A stretch of 64,000 nt of DNA from Lachnospiraceae bacterium UBA4364 (GCA_002393955.1 DGSK01000002.1:1-64000), one strand, 5' to 3'; counted from the stretch's first letter, positions 53,900-63,574 are shown. Notes: a model not told the origin generated them from the sequence alone. Translations and numbers: made by a program.

Positions 53900-56308
53900 A
53901 TGAAAAAGAGAAGGATAATGGCCGCTGCACTTGCCGGTGTGTTACTGATACAGACGGCAGGATGTACGTCAGCAGAAGAAGAAAAGGTACCGGAAGAGAC
54001 TGAAGTTTCCGAGAATGCCGCAACAGAAGAAACCACACCTGAGGCGGGTGCTGTCGATACCGGTTTTAATGGTGATATGGTGGGGCAGAAGGCTGAGAAG
54101 AAGCCCGCAACGCTTGCGGATAATGATGCTGCAAATGCGTCTCCCTATACCGATGCTGCGGATGCAGAGGCTTCGGCGGATGCAGCTCCTGTTACAGGGG
54201 ATGTGCTTGTGGATGTCAATTTTGATGATGGCGAAGTGGATGACTTTACTATATACACTAATGGCGGATTCTATGACCTGTCAAATACGGATGGTGCGCT
54301 GGACTGCTTTATACACAGCTGCGGTTCCGTTGACTATGGCAATCAGGCATACTGGGACGGGTTTAAACTTGTGCAGGGCTGTGAATATACATACAGTTTT
54401 GATGTTTCATCTGACATTACCCGCAAGATAGAATACAGGCTTCAGATAAACGGCGGTGACTACCATGCTTATCAGGGAGATTATATTGAGATAGGCCCGG
54501 ATGTGACGTCTTTTTCCGTAGATTTTACTATGGAAGAGGCTTCCGATCCTTCTCCCCGTATAGTATTTAATATGGGCAGGATGGATGATATGTCATCTGA
54601 TCCCGGTGATCATCATATATATATTGACAATGTAAAACTTGTGGTAAAGAATGCTGACAATGCGCAGGCAACTGGCGGACTTCCGGCATATCTTAATGTG
54701 AATGCTGACCAGGTGGGATATACACCGGATTCCACGAAGACAGTTTTTGTAAAGACCGAAAATGACAATGAGACTTTCTATGTCTGCGATGCTTCTTCTG
54801 AAACAATAGTCTATCAGGGGACTCTTTCAGAAGCTGTTGAAGACAAGGCCGCAGGTGCAAAAATCGCCAAGGGTGATTTCAGTGAGGTGACAGAAGCAGG
54901 TGAATACTATATTTACACTGAATCGGGTGCTACATATACATTTAAGATCGGCGAAGATGTATATGATGAACTGATGGCTGAGACGGTGCTTATGTTCTAC
55001 AGGCAGCGGTGCGGTGTGGAAACGGATCCGGCCATAAGCGGTGCAGATTATGCCCATGCTGAGTGCCATATGGACAAAGCAACAGTGTACGGAACTAATG
55101 AAAAAGTGGATGTGTCCGGCGGCTGGCATGATGCAGGCGACTATGGAAGATATGTAGTATCAGGTGCGAAGTCTGTTGCTGATCTTATTGATGCGTATAC
55201 TTATAATGGTTATGACGCAGATGATCTTGGCATTCCCGAAAGCGGTAACGGAATTCCTGATGTACTGGATGAAGCACGCTTTGAGCTTGACTGGATGCTT
55301 AAGATGCAGAATGCTGAGGGTGGCGTATATCATAAGGTTACTGCCATGGTATTTCCCGGTGCTGTACCGCCTGAAGAAGAGACTGATGAGCTTATTCTTT
55401 CACCTGTATCAATAACTGCGACTGCTGATTTTGCGGCAGTAATGGCAATGGCATCTGTGGTTTATAAGGATTATGATCCCGAGTTTGCACAGACGGCTTA
55501 TGATGCTGCAGTTAAGGCGTGGGAATATGCCATAGCCAATAAGGATGAGGCCGGGTTTAAGAATCCCGAAGGGATGGAAACCGGTGAGTATCCGGATGGA
55601 AATAATGCTGATGAAATATACTGGGCAGCAGTTGAGCTGTATATTGCAGAGGACCTTTATGCAGCTCCGGAAGCAGATCCTGCGGATACAATAAAGTCAG
55701 TATCTGATATAAATGAAGGTCTCGGCTGGGCGGATATGGGACTTTATGCGGAATATGACCTGGCAATGTCCGGCAAGGACGGAGCAGCTGATGCGGCAGG
55801 AAGGCTTATGGCAGCAGCTGATGAACTTGCGGAAAAATCACTGGCTGACGGATATATGATGGGGCTTATGAATAATTATCCCTGGGGCAGTAATATGACT
55901 GTCGCAAATAACGGTGTATTATTCGGTATGGCTGCGGATGTGGCAGCAAATGGTACTTCTTCTTCAAAGGGATATACTGCGGATGATTTTAAGGCTCTGG
56001 CAGAAGCTCAGCTCGATTATCTGTTAGGCGCAAATCCTCTGGGATACTGCTATGTAACAGGCTTCGGTACATTTAAGCCGGAAGATCCTCATCACAGACC
56101 TTCACAGGTGGCAGGTGCTGCAATGCCGGGAATGCTGGTAGGCGGTCCCGCAAGCGGACTTGAAGATCCCTATGCAGCATCAGTGCTGGCAGATGTGCCG
56201 GCAGCAATGTGCTATGTGGATAATGTGCAGAGCTATTCAACCAATGAGGTGACTATATACTGGAATTCACCATTAGTTTATCTGCTGACTGAGAGAATTG
56301 GCAGATAG
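53900..56308 (+). CDS. GH9 endoglucanase lipoprotein with CBM-like and Ig-like domains
   Basis: 802 residues. Signal peptide with lipobox (Cys22, IQTAGC), acidic Ala/Glu linker to ~95, a carbohydrate-binding module of CBM4/9 type (~108-250), a cellulase N-terminal Ig-like domain (LNVNADQVGYTPDSTKTVFV ..., ~272-345) and a GH9 catalytic domain (~350-802). Catalytic residues are kept: D411 and D414 in WHDAGD and the acid E783 in STNEVTIYWNSP; HHRPSQ is also present. Hydrolyses beta-1,4-glucan at the cell surface. Start is ATG 53900 with GGGAGG. The Asp/Glu/Ala-rich linker fits surface display. Confidence 0.92.
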   Translation: MKKRRIMAAALAGVLLIQTAGCTSAEEEKVPEETEVSENAATEETTPEAGAVDTGFNGDMVGQKAEKKPATLADNDAANASPYTDAADAEASADAAPVTGDVLVDVNFDDGEVDDFTIYTNGGFYDLSNTDGALDCFIHSCGSVDYGNQAYWDGFKLVQGCEYTYSFDVSSDITRKIEYRLQINGGDYHAYQGDYIEIGPDVTSFSVDFTMEEASDPSPRIVFNMGRMDDMSSDPGDHHIYIDNVKLVVKNADNAQATGGLPAYLNVNADQVGYTPDSTKTVFVKTENDNETFYVCDASSETIVYQGTLSEAVEDKAAGAKIAKGDFSEVTEAGEYYIYTESGATYTFKIGEDVYDELMAETVLMFYRQRCGVETDPAISGADYAHAECHMDKATVYGTNEKVDVSGGWHDAGDYGRYVVSGAKSVADLIDAYTYNGYDADDLGIPESGNGIPDVLDEARFELDWMLKMQNAEGGVYHKVTAMVFPGAVPPEEETDELILSPVSITATADFAAVMAMASVVYKDYDPEFAQTAYDAAVKAWEYAIANKDEAGFKNPEGMETGEYPDGNNADEIYWAAVELYIAEDLYAAPEADPADTIKSVSDINEGLGWADMGLYAEYDLAMSGKDGAADAAGRLMAAADELAEKSLADGYMMGLMNNYPWGSNMTVANNGVLFGMAADVAANGTSSSKGYTADDFKALAEAQLDYLLGANPLGYCYVTGFGTFKPEDPHHRPSQVAGAAMPGMLVGGPASGLEDPYAASVLADVPAAMCYVDNVQSYSTNEVTIYWNSPLVYLLTERIGR

Positions 56309-56394
56309 ACTGCAGACCGAAATTGTTTCATGATGGGGATGTGAACAGCAGGTTTCATGAATGGGCGATAAAATGCGGAAATAGGGGGGAGAAT

Positions 56395-57513
56395 ATGTAT
56401 TGTACTAATTGTGGAAAAGAGATAGCTGACGGATCGGTGTTCTGCAGGCACTGCGGAGAGCAGATAGGCGATGATAAGACGGTCTATGTTGTCAAGGATG
56501 ACGCGGATTCTGAACTTAAGAAGATTGCTGCCGGCAATTATGTAAAAAGCAGTCCGGCACCTAAAGTGTCAGTTTTGCCGATCGTCATTATTGGAGCCGG
56601 GGCGGCTGTGGTAATTATTATGGCAGTTGTGTTGGGAGTGCTTGTCATAAGGTCCCGGACGGATAGTAACGTCACTGAAATAAGTGAATCAGTGCCGGAT
56701 GAATCGGAAACACCTGCACCTGCAGAGCCGGTATCCGGTGAACCGGTGGAAGAAACACCGGCAGACAATGGAGGTACGGCTCAGGAAGATGCGGGCGGCA
56801 CACTGACGGTCAGTGTGATTGGAGCTAACGAAACGGGCAGCATAAAAGGAGCGATGCTTCAAGTAAAAGGAGCAGAATATGAAGAATTTGCCGAAACCGA
56901 TAATGCAGGTCATGCAGTATTTTCCGGTATAGCTCCTGGAACTTACAAGATAAAATGTAATGCCGACGGATACTATGAAAATCAGCTCGAAATAGAAATT
57001 TCGGATGTGGCTGCTGAGCCGGTGGTACCTATGATACCTGTGGTAACAGGCAATGACGCATTTGTATATCTGACCTGGAATGGTGACCATGATCTTGACC
57101 TGTGTGCATTCAATACCGAACTTCAGGAATATGTGAATATCGGTCACCCTGCAGACAGTGTCGGAAATGTTTTCCTTTACGCTGACCATGGCGCTGATCT
57201 GCCTTATGAAATAATTTATATTCATGATACTGACGATGAGATTACAAAGACTTTTTTCGTGACTGAAGCAAAGAATGCCAGAGAGGGAATGCCCTCACAG
57301 ATGGAGGCAGACGGCGTTACAATTAGAATTTATGACAAGTCTGGTCTTGCGTATTCCAGCACTGCCCGTGTCGACGAATCGGCACCGCTGTGGTGTCCCT
57401 GTTACTGCTATGCAGGCAGTTTCTATGACCAGCAGGATTATATATATGATGTCCGTGGGGAGCAGTACGAATGGATAAGCTTCGAAGAAAAGGATGCTTA
57501 TACCGGAAAATAG
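56395..57513 (+). CDS. Zinc-ribbon membrane protein with a carboxypeptidase-regulatory-like domain
   Basis: 372 residues. Zinc ribbon MYCTNCGKEIADGSVFCRHCG at 1-21, one membrane helix (~62-84), a Pro/Glu/Ala linker, then a CarboxypepD-regulatory-like repeat (GSIKGAMLQVKGAEYEEFAETDNAGHAVFSGIAPGTYKIKCNADGYY) and a C-terminal extracytoplasmic domain with DGDHDLDLCAFN-like and GHPADSVGNVFLYADHGAD motifs, similar to tellurium-resistance-associated YfaP-like domains. Start is ATG 56395 with GGGGGGAG. The ribbon would be cytosolic and the rest outside. Function unknown. Confidence 0.72.
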   Translation: MYCTNCGKEIADGSVFCRHCGEQIGDDKTVYVVKDDADSELKKIAAGNYVKSSPAPKVSVLPIVIIGAGAAVVIIMAVVLGVLVIRSRTDSNVTEISESVPDESETPAPAEPVSGEPVEETPADNGGTAQEDAGGTLTVSVIGANETGSIKGAMLQVKGAEYEEFAETDNAGHAVFSGIAPGTYKIKCNADGYYENQLEIEISDVAAEPVVPMIPVVTGNDAFVYLTWNGDHDLDLCAFNTELQEYVNIGHPADSVGNVFLYADHGADLPYEIIYIHDTDDEITKTFFVTEAKNAREGMPSQMEADGVTIRIYDKSGLAYSSTARVDESAPLWCPCYCYAGSFYDQQDYIYDVRGEQYEWISFEEKDAYTGK

Positions 57514-57565
57514 CAGAACTCGTTTGCTATCTTTTCAAAAAGCGGAAAAAAAGCAAATATAAGGT

Positions 57566-57592
57566 TAAATCTTTACATACTTATGCCGATAA
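57566..57592 (+). promoter_or_regulatory. Sigma-28 (FliA/SigD) type promoter
   Basis: TAAA (57566-57569), exactly 15 nt, GCCGATAA (57585-57592), the flagellar sigma consensus with one base variation at most. It lies 72 nt before the start of the coiled-coil gene. Confidence 0.8.
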
Positions 57593-57663
57593 AATAAATA
57601 GAGTTTTATCTTGTCTTGCAACTGAAAAGGATTTCAGTGTCAGCTACATGGAGGTAGTGTTCT

Positions 57664-58749
57664 ATGATGGGATTAAGTGGCATATCTTCATATAATTTCA
57701 CAGGATTTTCAGCGGGATATAGTTCCAAAAAGACAACTGGCTTTGCACGAAAGACCATACAGGGAAAAAGCCAGCCTGATTTTTTCGTTCGTCAAAAGGA
57801 GGAAGCAGAGGCTGAAAAAACGAAAGAATCCAGTCATTTGCATAAAATAATTCGTGAACTAAGCCGAAAAAAAGAAAATGAAGGTGAAAACATTCAAGAA
57901 AAATTAAACGAGAATTTAATTATGACCCGTAAAACATCAAAAGATGACGACAAACAGAAAGTTAAATCACACACTAATTATAATTATAAAGAGGTGGCCG
58001 GAAAGATTCAGCGTGCCAAGACTTCTGTAAGCGCCGGTCAGGCGGTGATATCTGCCAAAAGAAAAGTGGTGGAAATAAAAAGGAAAATATCCTCGGGAGA
58101 CGGCGATGCGGAAGATCTTCAGCTGGCACTCACCCATGCAAAGCGTATGGAAATGGCTGCAAGAAAGAAAAAGCACCATCTGGAAATGGAAGAAATGGCA
58201 GCTAATAATATACAGAGGGATGAGAATGCAAGCCGGCAGGAGGAAACAGTAAAAGCCATCAGGGATTCGCTGGTAAATGCTGCTGAAGAAGAAGTTTCTA
58301 AGCAGGAAGATGAGATTTTTGAAAATCGTGAGGCTTTAGCAGAGGAACTTTCGGAAGATGCTGAGGAAACCGGAGAGGGTTGCTTTGAAGATATGGTTTC
58401 CGAACTAAATGAGATGATTTCAGAACTGGACGAGGAGACTCTTGAAGAGCTGGAAAAAGCCATGGAATTTTTTGAGGACATGGAAATTCTGAATCCCCAC
58501 ATGACAAGAGAGGATCTGGATGAGCTGAAGCGTAAGCACCGGGCAGAAGAGCAGAAAGCGATGCTGAAAGCTGACATGGATTATCTTAAGGGCATGATAA
58601 AACACCAAATGAACCGGAGTGATGGCATAATGGGGCTGAAGGGAAATTCCCTTGGCTACAGTGCGTCATTTCCTTCCGGGGGAATGATGACGGCAGGTGT
58701 GTCTGTGGCGGCACCGCCGGTATCTGCCGGGATTGATGTGCAGGTGTGA
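57664..58749 (+). CDS. Coiled-coil protein of unknown function, flagellar regulon candidate
   Basis: 361 residues, mainly long charged helices: basic N-terminal third (FARKTIQGKSQPDFF, GKIQRAKTSVSAG), a central KRMEMAARKKKHHLEMEEMAANN helix, an acidic heptad-rich part (~185-285, DEETLEELEKAMEFFEDME), and a Gly/Met-rich tail. No signal peptide or membrane helix. A near-perfect sigma-28 promoter precedes it, and its GGAGG and ATG follow in the leader, so it is probably expressed with late flagellar genes. I recognise no family. It could be a motility-associated or secreted regulator. Confidence 0.78.
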   Translation: MMGLSGISSYNFTGFSAGYSSKKTTGFARKTIQGKSQPDFFVRQKEEAEAEKTKESSHLHKIIRELSRKKENEGENIQEKLNENLIMTRKTSKDDDKQKVKSHTNYNYKEVAGKIQRAKTSVSAGQAVISAKRKVVEIKRKISSGDGDAEDLQLALTHAKRMEMAARKKKHHLEMEEMAANNIQRDENASRQEETVKAIRDSLVNAAEEEVSKQEDEIFENREALAEELSEDAEETGEGCFEDMVSELNEMISELDEETLEELEKAMEFFEDMEILNPHMTREDLDELKRKHRAEEQKAMLKADMDYLKGMIKHQMNRSDGIMGLKGNSLGYSASFPSGGMMTAGVSVAAPPVSAGIDVQV

Positions 58750-58756
58750 AGCGGCA

Positions 58757-58792
58757 AAAAATATCCGTCCGGATCCGGTTATGGATATTTTT
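58757..58792. terminator. Bidirectional terminator between convergent genes
   Basis: AAAAATATCC (58757-58766) pairs perfectly with GGATATTTTT (58783-58792). It overlaps the last codon of the leftward gene. Confidence 0.75.
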
Positions 58793-59402
58793 AGTATTCG
58801 CTCAGGATAAGCCTTACCATTTCGTTTCTTTCTTTGGGAACATCTGCACCGCAGATACGCTTGGGTTCATCTGCTCTGTGCTTTATCACATTCTCAATCG
58901 TCATATCAAAGCATTCAGGGAATGCCCAAAGGGCGTGGTCAATATTTATCTGCTGCCTGAAAAGTTCTGACTGGTCATGAGCCTGATCCAAAAGATTCAG
59001 GAACTGAGGATAGCGGGCGGCATCTTCCTTATCTATTTTTATATCTGCAATGGATGAACCGCTGTGTTTTATTCCGAACTTTACAGCAAGGTCCATAAGG
59101 ACTGTCTTGTATGACATATCGAATATACGGTCACAGGTATCCCGGTCTATGCGGAAACGGTCCATCGCTATTACTACATCAAGAAGTTTTAGGGAAGTGA
59201 AATCTTCCGAACCTTCGAAGATAAGTCTGTGGCAGACCGGACCGTGGTCATCGGGAGAGAAAATGTCGGGTTTATTATATCTGGTCAGAATCCACTCTAC
59301 TTCATCCATATCAAAGCGTATTTTTGAAAGGTCGAGAAGAGTAGGCCCCCCCTGAATGTCTTCTATATATTTAAGTTTTTCTTTTGCTTCGCTGACTGTC
59401 AT
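58791..59402 (-). CDS. Hypothetical cytosolic protein
   Basis: 203 residues with alternating alpha/beta pattern, no membrane segment and several Asp/His clusters (DIFSPDDHGPVCHRLIF, DQAHDQSELFRQQINIDHALW). I do not recognise a family. GGAGGAAAA lies just before the ATG. It is the downstream gene of a leftward pair with the DUF5050 gene, only 18 bp apart. Confidence 0.7.
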   Translation of the reverse strand: MTVSEAKEKLKYIEDIQGGPTLLDLSKIRFDMDEVEWILTRYNKPDIFSPDDHGPVCHRLIFEGSEDFTSLKLLDVVIAMDRFRIDRDTCDRIFDMSYKTVLMDLAVKFGIKHSGSSIADIKIDKEDAARYPQFLNLLDQAHDQSELFRQQINIDHALWAFPECFDMTIENVIKHRADEPKRICGADVPKERNEMVRLILSEY

Positions 59403-59420
59403 TTTTCCTCCAAATATTAT

Positions 59421-60488
59421 TTACCGGTCAGCAAGAACAGCGCTTGCCGCCTGGTCAAAGGTAGTTACATTTACAGATCCGTTTGTGGTGGTCCGGTAGA
59501 TCGGTACGTCGCTTCCGAAATCCCTGAAATAAACATAGTCGGATGTTATGCATATATTTCTGTAGACACCCATCTTCACTGTTTCCATACCGCTTCCGTC
59601 AGTGTGTATCCTTTTAAGGGCGTACCCTTCGGGATCATCAGCAACGACTGTCTGATAGTATATCCAGTCCTGATACTGGTTGAAACTGTCACATCTCTCA
59701 TCTGTAATGGTGAAAATGCTGCCGTCGCTGAGATTATATGACTTCAGGTGGTAATCATCGTTGGAATCAAGGTAATAGACAGTCTGTCCATCTACTACAG
59801 GCAGGTACATTCGCTCCGTGGAAACCTCATTGGTGGAACCGAATACCGGATCCATAGTATTTAGGGTACCGGTGGTCAGATTGTCTGAATAATACATCAG
59901 GCCTCCGTAGTAGCAGCCTACCTTGGGGTGTCCGGTCATCAGAGTCACGGGATCACCTCCGGCTATGGATACGCTGTTGACAGTTATCTTTGCATTGCCG
60001 TCGCTTTTTTCATCCTCGGTAAAGCAGGTGTAGATCAGATTGTTGCCGGCAAGCATCATGCCGTCGCTTGTCACATCTGTGATCAGGTTATTATTCGAAT
60101 GGTGGGTATCATAACGGTATATTCCGCGTCCTCTGCGCACATATCCAAGCCCTGTCTTGTCGGCAGCAGCATCAGTATAGTAGTAGAGATATCCGTTTGC
60201 CGCACAGATAAAGGAAGCGTTGCCTTCTGATAGTTTTTTGCATTCTCCGCTTGCAGCATCCATTGCATATAGTTTTCCGGAATCATAGCTGTTTGAAAAG
60301 TATACCACTCCATTTGATTCGCAGAAAAGTCCGCCGTTATAGAGATTGCCTGCGGTATTTCCGGCAGTCATGGGATCGTTGGGGGGAATCTGTTTTTGCT
60401 TCCCGCCGATGATCCTTATGGCTGCAATTACGGCGATGAGAATGACTATTATTATAACGGCAATTACCGTACGCAGTTTTTTGTTCAT
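59421..60488 (-). CDS. DUF5050 beta-propeller-like membrane-anchored protein
   Basis: 355 residues. One N-terminal membrane helix (VIAVIIIVILIAVIAAIRII), then repeated beta blades with GxLYYY/GxxVYF patterns (ESNGVVYFSN, ANGYLYYYTD, YYGGLMYYSD, GQTVYYLDS, QDWIYYQT, SDYVYFRDF), matching the DUF5050 family of predicted propeller proteins on the outer face. Role unknown. First gene of the leftward pair. Confidence 0.82.
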   Translation of the reverse strand: MNKKLRTVIAVIIIVILIAVIAAIRIIGGKQKQIPPNDPMTAGNTAGNLYNGGLFCESNGVVYFSNSYDSGKLYAMDAASGECKKLSEGNASFICAANGYLYYYTDAAADKTGLGYVRRGRGIYRYDTHHSNNNLITDVTSDGMMLAGNNLIYTCFTEDEKSDGNAKITVNSVSIAGGDPVTLMTGHPKVGCYYGGLMYYSDNLTTGTLNTMDPVFGSTNEVSTERMYLPVVDGQTVYYLDSNDDYHLKSYNLSDGSIFTITDERCDSFNQYQDWIYYQTVVADDPEGYALKRIHTDGSGMETVKMGVYRNICITSDYVYFRDFGSDVPIYRTTTNGSVNVTTFDQAASAVLADR

Positions 60489-60572
60489 GGGGACCTCCCT
60501 TCTATTTATGATTTATAAGGAATGTCTGTAAAAATCGTTCAAAGCCTGGCGGTCTTTACTATTATGAAAAAC

Positions 60573-60591
60573 TGAAGCAAAAAAAGCTTCA
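60573..60591. terminator. Short hairpin terminator after nrdG
   Basis: TGAAGC (60573-60578) pairs with GCTTCA (60586-60591) around an A7 loop, in the gap between nrdG and the DUF5050 gene. Weak. Confidence 0.45.
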
Positions 60592-60638
60592 TATACTATA
60601 AGTATATTCTTTAAAAGATGGGATTTCAAGGAAGGACC

Positions 60639-61172
60639 TTAATTTGTCTGCTCTGAAGAGATTATAGCTCGACCTGCCTCCAGAGAAGCTTTCAGATCAA
60701 TTATCCGCTGGTTTGAGGATCCGCGGAAACGCAGTGAAATGTTTTTAAGATCGAGGACAAACTCGCCGTCAACCAATACATCCGCCAGGGAAAGCATGGG
60801 AATGGTGTCTTCTGTATGGGCGCGGGAATAGTTTTTATCTGTAAGCTCTTCAAAGGTATAGCCAGAATATATCCAGATGGTTTTACCGGGATATGCGGCC
60901 CTTACTTTTTCAAGAAAAGGACGCAATGCTTTCTGGTTGGCCGGTTCCATGGGTTCACCACCAAGAAGGGTAAGTCCTGCTATCCATGCAGGCTCAAGGG
61001 AATTTATTATCTGTTCTTCGATGGAAATGTCAAAATTTTTTCCATAGCAAAAATCCCATGTCATGGGATTAAAGCATTCTTTGCAATGGTGGGTGCAGCC
61101 GCTTACGAAAAGGCTTGTGCGTACACCCGGTCCATTTGCTATGTCATTGTATTTGATCTCTGCGTAATTCAT
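60639..61172 (-). CDS. nrdG: Anaerobic ribonucleotide reductase activase NrdG
   Basis: 177-residue radical SAM enzyme. GCTHHCKECFNPMTW contains the CxxxCxxC cluster motif; LTLLGGEPM and IWIYSGYTFEEL follow. Generates the glycyl radical on NrdD. Separated from nrdD by about 207 bp, an unusually long gap that holds a nested inverted repeat. Confidence 0.95.
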   Translation of the reverse strand: MNYAEIKYNDIANGPGVRTSLFVSGCTHHCKECFNPMTWDFCYGKNFDISIEEQIINSLEPAWIAGLTLLGGEPMEPANQKALRPFLEKVRAAYPGKTIWIYSGYTFEELTDKNYSRAHTEDTIPMLSLADVLVDGEFVLDLKNISLRFRGSSNQRIIDLKASLEAGRAIISSEQTN

Positions 61173-61263
61173 ATATTTTGATCATTATCAATCACTGTTT
61201 GGGTAAAAACAATTCTCACAATTGCATCGAATTCGGTGTATATGCGAGTTGCTGTTTTGCTTG

Positions 61264-61366
61264 CCTTAAACTTTCGCACACCGGCATCGTGCCTGACGGT
61301 GGTGCCGTTCGCACGGCTCACTTAAAACACCGTCAGACAAGACTGCATGGTGTGGAAAGTTTAAGG
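61264..61366 (-). ncRNA. Nested inverted-repeat element inside the nrdDG operon
   Basis: Outer arms 61264-61282 and 61349-61366 pair over 18 bp with one bulged base. Within them CTGACGGTG (61293-61301) pairs with CACCGTCAG (61328-61336), which encloses GCCGT/ACGGC (61304-61308, 61313-61317). A short GGCA-TGCC hairpin lies between arms at 61283-61293. On the transcript from nrdD it would fold into a long structured rod. Between nrdD and nrdG it could be a processing or stability element, a regulatory RNA or a relic of a mobile repeat. No known family recognised. Confidence 0.5.
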
Positions 61367-61379
61367 TTAAACCATCATA

Positions 61380-63551
61380 TTACAGGTGAAGTACGCGCTC
61401 ACGGATTTCCTGTGTCCGTCCCTGATTCCAGAACTGTGTGCCGATGTAACCGCAGGTGCGTCTTGCAACATTCATGGTGTTCTGGTCACGGTTTTTGCAG
61501 TTGGGGCATTCCCATACAAGCTTGCCGTCCTCGTCATTGACGATATTTATCTCACCGCTGTAGCCGCATCGCTGACAATAGTCAGACTTGGTATTGAGCT
61601 CGGCATACATGATGTTTTCATATATATATTGCATCACAGAGAGCACGGCATCGATGTTGTTCATCATGTTAGGTACTTCCACATAGCTGATCGCACCGCC
61701 GGGTGAAAGAGCCTGGAACTCTGACTCAAATTTAAGCTTAGTGAAAGCATCTATTTCTTCGGTTACATGGACATGATAACTGTTGGTGATGTAGTTTTTG
61801 TCCGTGACGCCGGGAATCATACCGAAGCGCTTCTGCAGGCATTTTGCAAATTTGTAAGTTGTGGATTCCAGCGGAGTACCATAGAGTGAAAATGATATGT
61901 TGGTCTCGCTGCGCCACTTAGCACACTTATCATTGAGAAAATGCATGACCTTGAGCGCAAAATCCTTGCCGGCCGCGTCGGTATGGGAAACTCCCTTCAT
62001 GTATCTCGTGCATTCGCACAATCCCGCATATCCGAGGGATATGGTGGAGTAGTTGCCATAAAGAAGCTTGTCTATTTTCTCGCCCTTCTTAAGTCTTGCA
62101 AGTGCACCGAACTGCCAGAGTATGGGAGCAACATCAGAAGGTGTCCCTAAGAGACGCTCATGTCTGCACATAAGGGCACGCTTACAGAGCTCGGTGCGGC
62201 TTTCCATAAGCTGCCAGAATTTGTCTTCATCTTTGCCGGAGCTGCAGGCTACATCCACGAGATTGAGGGTTACAACACCCTGATTGAATCTGCCGTAGTA
62301 TTTGTGTGCACCATTTTCACCGAGACCGGAAATATCAGGTGTAAGGAAGCTGCGGCATCCCATGCAGGGGTAAACATCACCGTTTTTGTATTCTTTCATT
62401 TTCTTTGCGGAAATGTAATCAGGTACCATGCGCTTTGCAGTGCACTGGGCAGCAAGCTTTGTGAGATACCAGTACCTGGTTCCTTCCTTTATATTGTCCT
62501 CATCCAGCACATAGATAAGCTTGGGGAATGCAGGGGTAATATATACACCCTTTTCGTTTTTTACACCGAGTATGCGCTGCTTGAGCATTTCTTCTATGAC
62601 CATTGCAAGGTCATCTCGAAGCTGACCCTCGGGAACCTCGTCAAGATACATGAATACAGTAATGAAAGGTGCCTGTCCGTTAGTGGTCATAAGAGTGATC
62701 ACCTGGTACTGGATCACCTGTACGCCTCTCTCAATCTCCGCCTTAACGCGCATCTCAGCAACTTCGTTTATCTGTTCGTCGCTTGCATTTACGCCAGCCT
62801 CATCAAATTCCTCGCGTACTTCCTTGCGGAATTTCTTGCGGCTGATGTCAACAAAAGGTACAAGGTGGGAGAGCGTGATGCTCTGTCCGCCGTACTGTGA
62901 GCTTGCAATCTGGGCAATGGACTGCGTTGCAATATTGCAGGCAGTGGAAAAGCTCTTGGGCTTTTCTATCATGGTCTCACTGATGACGGTGCCGTTCTGC
63001 AGCATGTCCTCAAGATTTACCAGGCAGCAGTTGTGCATATGCTGTGCAAAATAGTCTGCATCATGAAAATGGATGACACCCTGCTCGTGGGCTTCCACGA
63101 TGTCGGGAGGCAGGAGAAATCGCCTGGTGATATCCTTTGATACTTCTCCGGCCATATAGTCACGCTGGACACTGTTGACAGTAGGATTTTTGTTGGAATT
63201 TTCCTGCTTTACCTCTTCGTTGTTGCATTCGATAAGGCTCATTATCTGCTCGTCAGTGGTATTGGACTGGCGGACAAGAGCATGCTGGTAACGGTAGATG
63301 ATATATTTTTTGGCTACCTCATTGTGCCCGGAATCCATGATCCCGTTCTCTACCATATCCTGTATCTCTTCCACGCTGGCAGCCCTTGTAAGGTTGCGGC
63401 ATTTTGCGACAACGCTTTCCTCGATTGCCCTGATCTGGTCGAGGCTAAGCTGTTTATCTTCAGAAACCTCTGCATTGGCCTTGCTTATGGCGCTGATGAT
63501 CTTTATACCGTCAAAACCTACTTCTTTTCCGCTTCTTTTGATGATCTTCAT
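61380..63551 (-). CDS. nrdD: Anaerobic ribonucleoside-triphosphate reductase NrdD
   Basis: 723 residues. N-terminal ATP-cone (KIIKRSGKEVGFDGIKI) for allosteric control, a large alpha/beta barrel core, C-terminal zinc site CQRCGYSGEIN ... CPNC and the glycyl radical loop RRTCGYIGTQFWN with Gly701. Makes dNTPs without oxygen. AAGGAG precedes the ATG. Upstream region has palindromes resembling tandem NrdR boxes, so copper-or nucleotide-responsive repression by NrdR is likely. Confidence 0.96.
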   Translation of the reverse strand: MKIIKRSGKEVGFDGIKIISAISKANAEVSEDKQLSLDQIRAIEESVVAKCRNLTRAASVEEIQDMVENGIMDSGHNEVAKKYIIYRYQHALVRQSNTTDEQIMSLIECNNEEVKQENSNKNPTVNSVQRDYMAGEVSKDITRRFLLPPDIVEAHEQGVIHFHDADYFAQHMHNCCLVNLEDMLQNGTVISETMIEKPKSFSTACNIATQSIAQIASSQYGGQSITLSHLVPFVDISRKKFRKEVREEFDEAGVNASDEQINEVAEMRVKAEIERGVQVIQYQVITLMTTNGQAPFITVFMYLDEVPEGQLRDDLAMVIEEMLKQRILGVKNEKGVYITPAFPKLIYVLDEDNIKEGTRYWYLTKLAAQCTAKRMVPDYISAKKMKEYKNGDVYPCMGCRSFLTPDISGLGENGAHKYYGRFNQGVVTLNLVDVACSSGKDEDKFWQLMESRTELCKRALMCRHERLLGTPSDVAPILWQFGALARLKKGEKIDKLLYGNYSTISLGYAGLCECTRYMKGVSHTDAAGKDFALKVMHFLNDKCAKWRSETNISFSLYGTPLESTTYKFAKCLQKRFGMIPGVTDKNYITNSYHVHVTEEIDAFTKLKFESEFQALSPGGAISYVEVPNMMNNIDAVLSVMQYIYENIMYAELNTKSDYCQRCGYSGEINIVNDEDGKLVWECPNCKNRDQNTMNVARRTCGYIGTQFWNQGRTQEIRERVLHL

Positions 63552-63574
63552 GATTCAGTAAACTCCTTATATTA

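Noticed and set aside
57471..57695. 74-codon ORF on the plus strand
   Set aside because: It overlaps the 3' end of the zinc-ribbon gene and the start of the coiled-coil gene and contains the sigma-28 promoter; no ribosome binding site.
62160..62900. 246-codon ORF antisense to nrdD
   Set aside because: Lies fully within nrdD, which is unmistakable; no start signal or family similarity.
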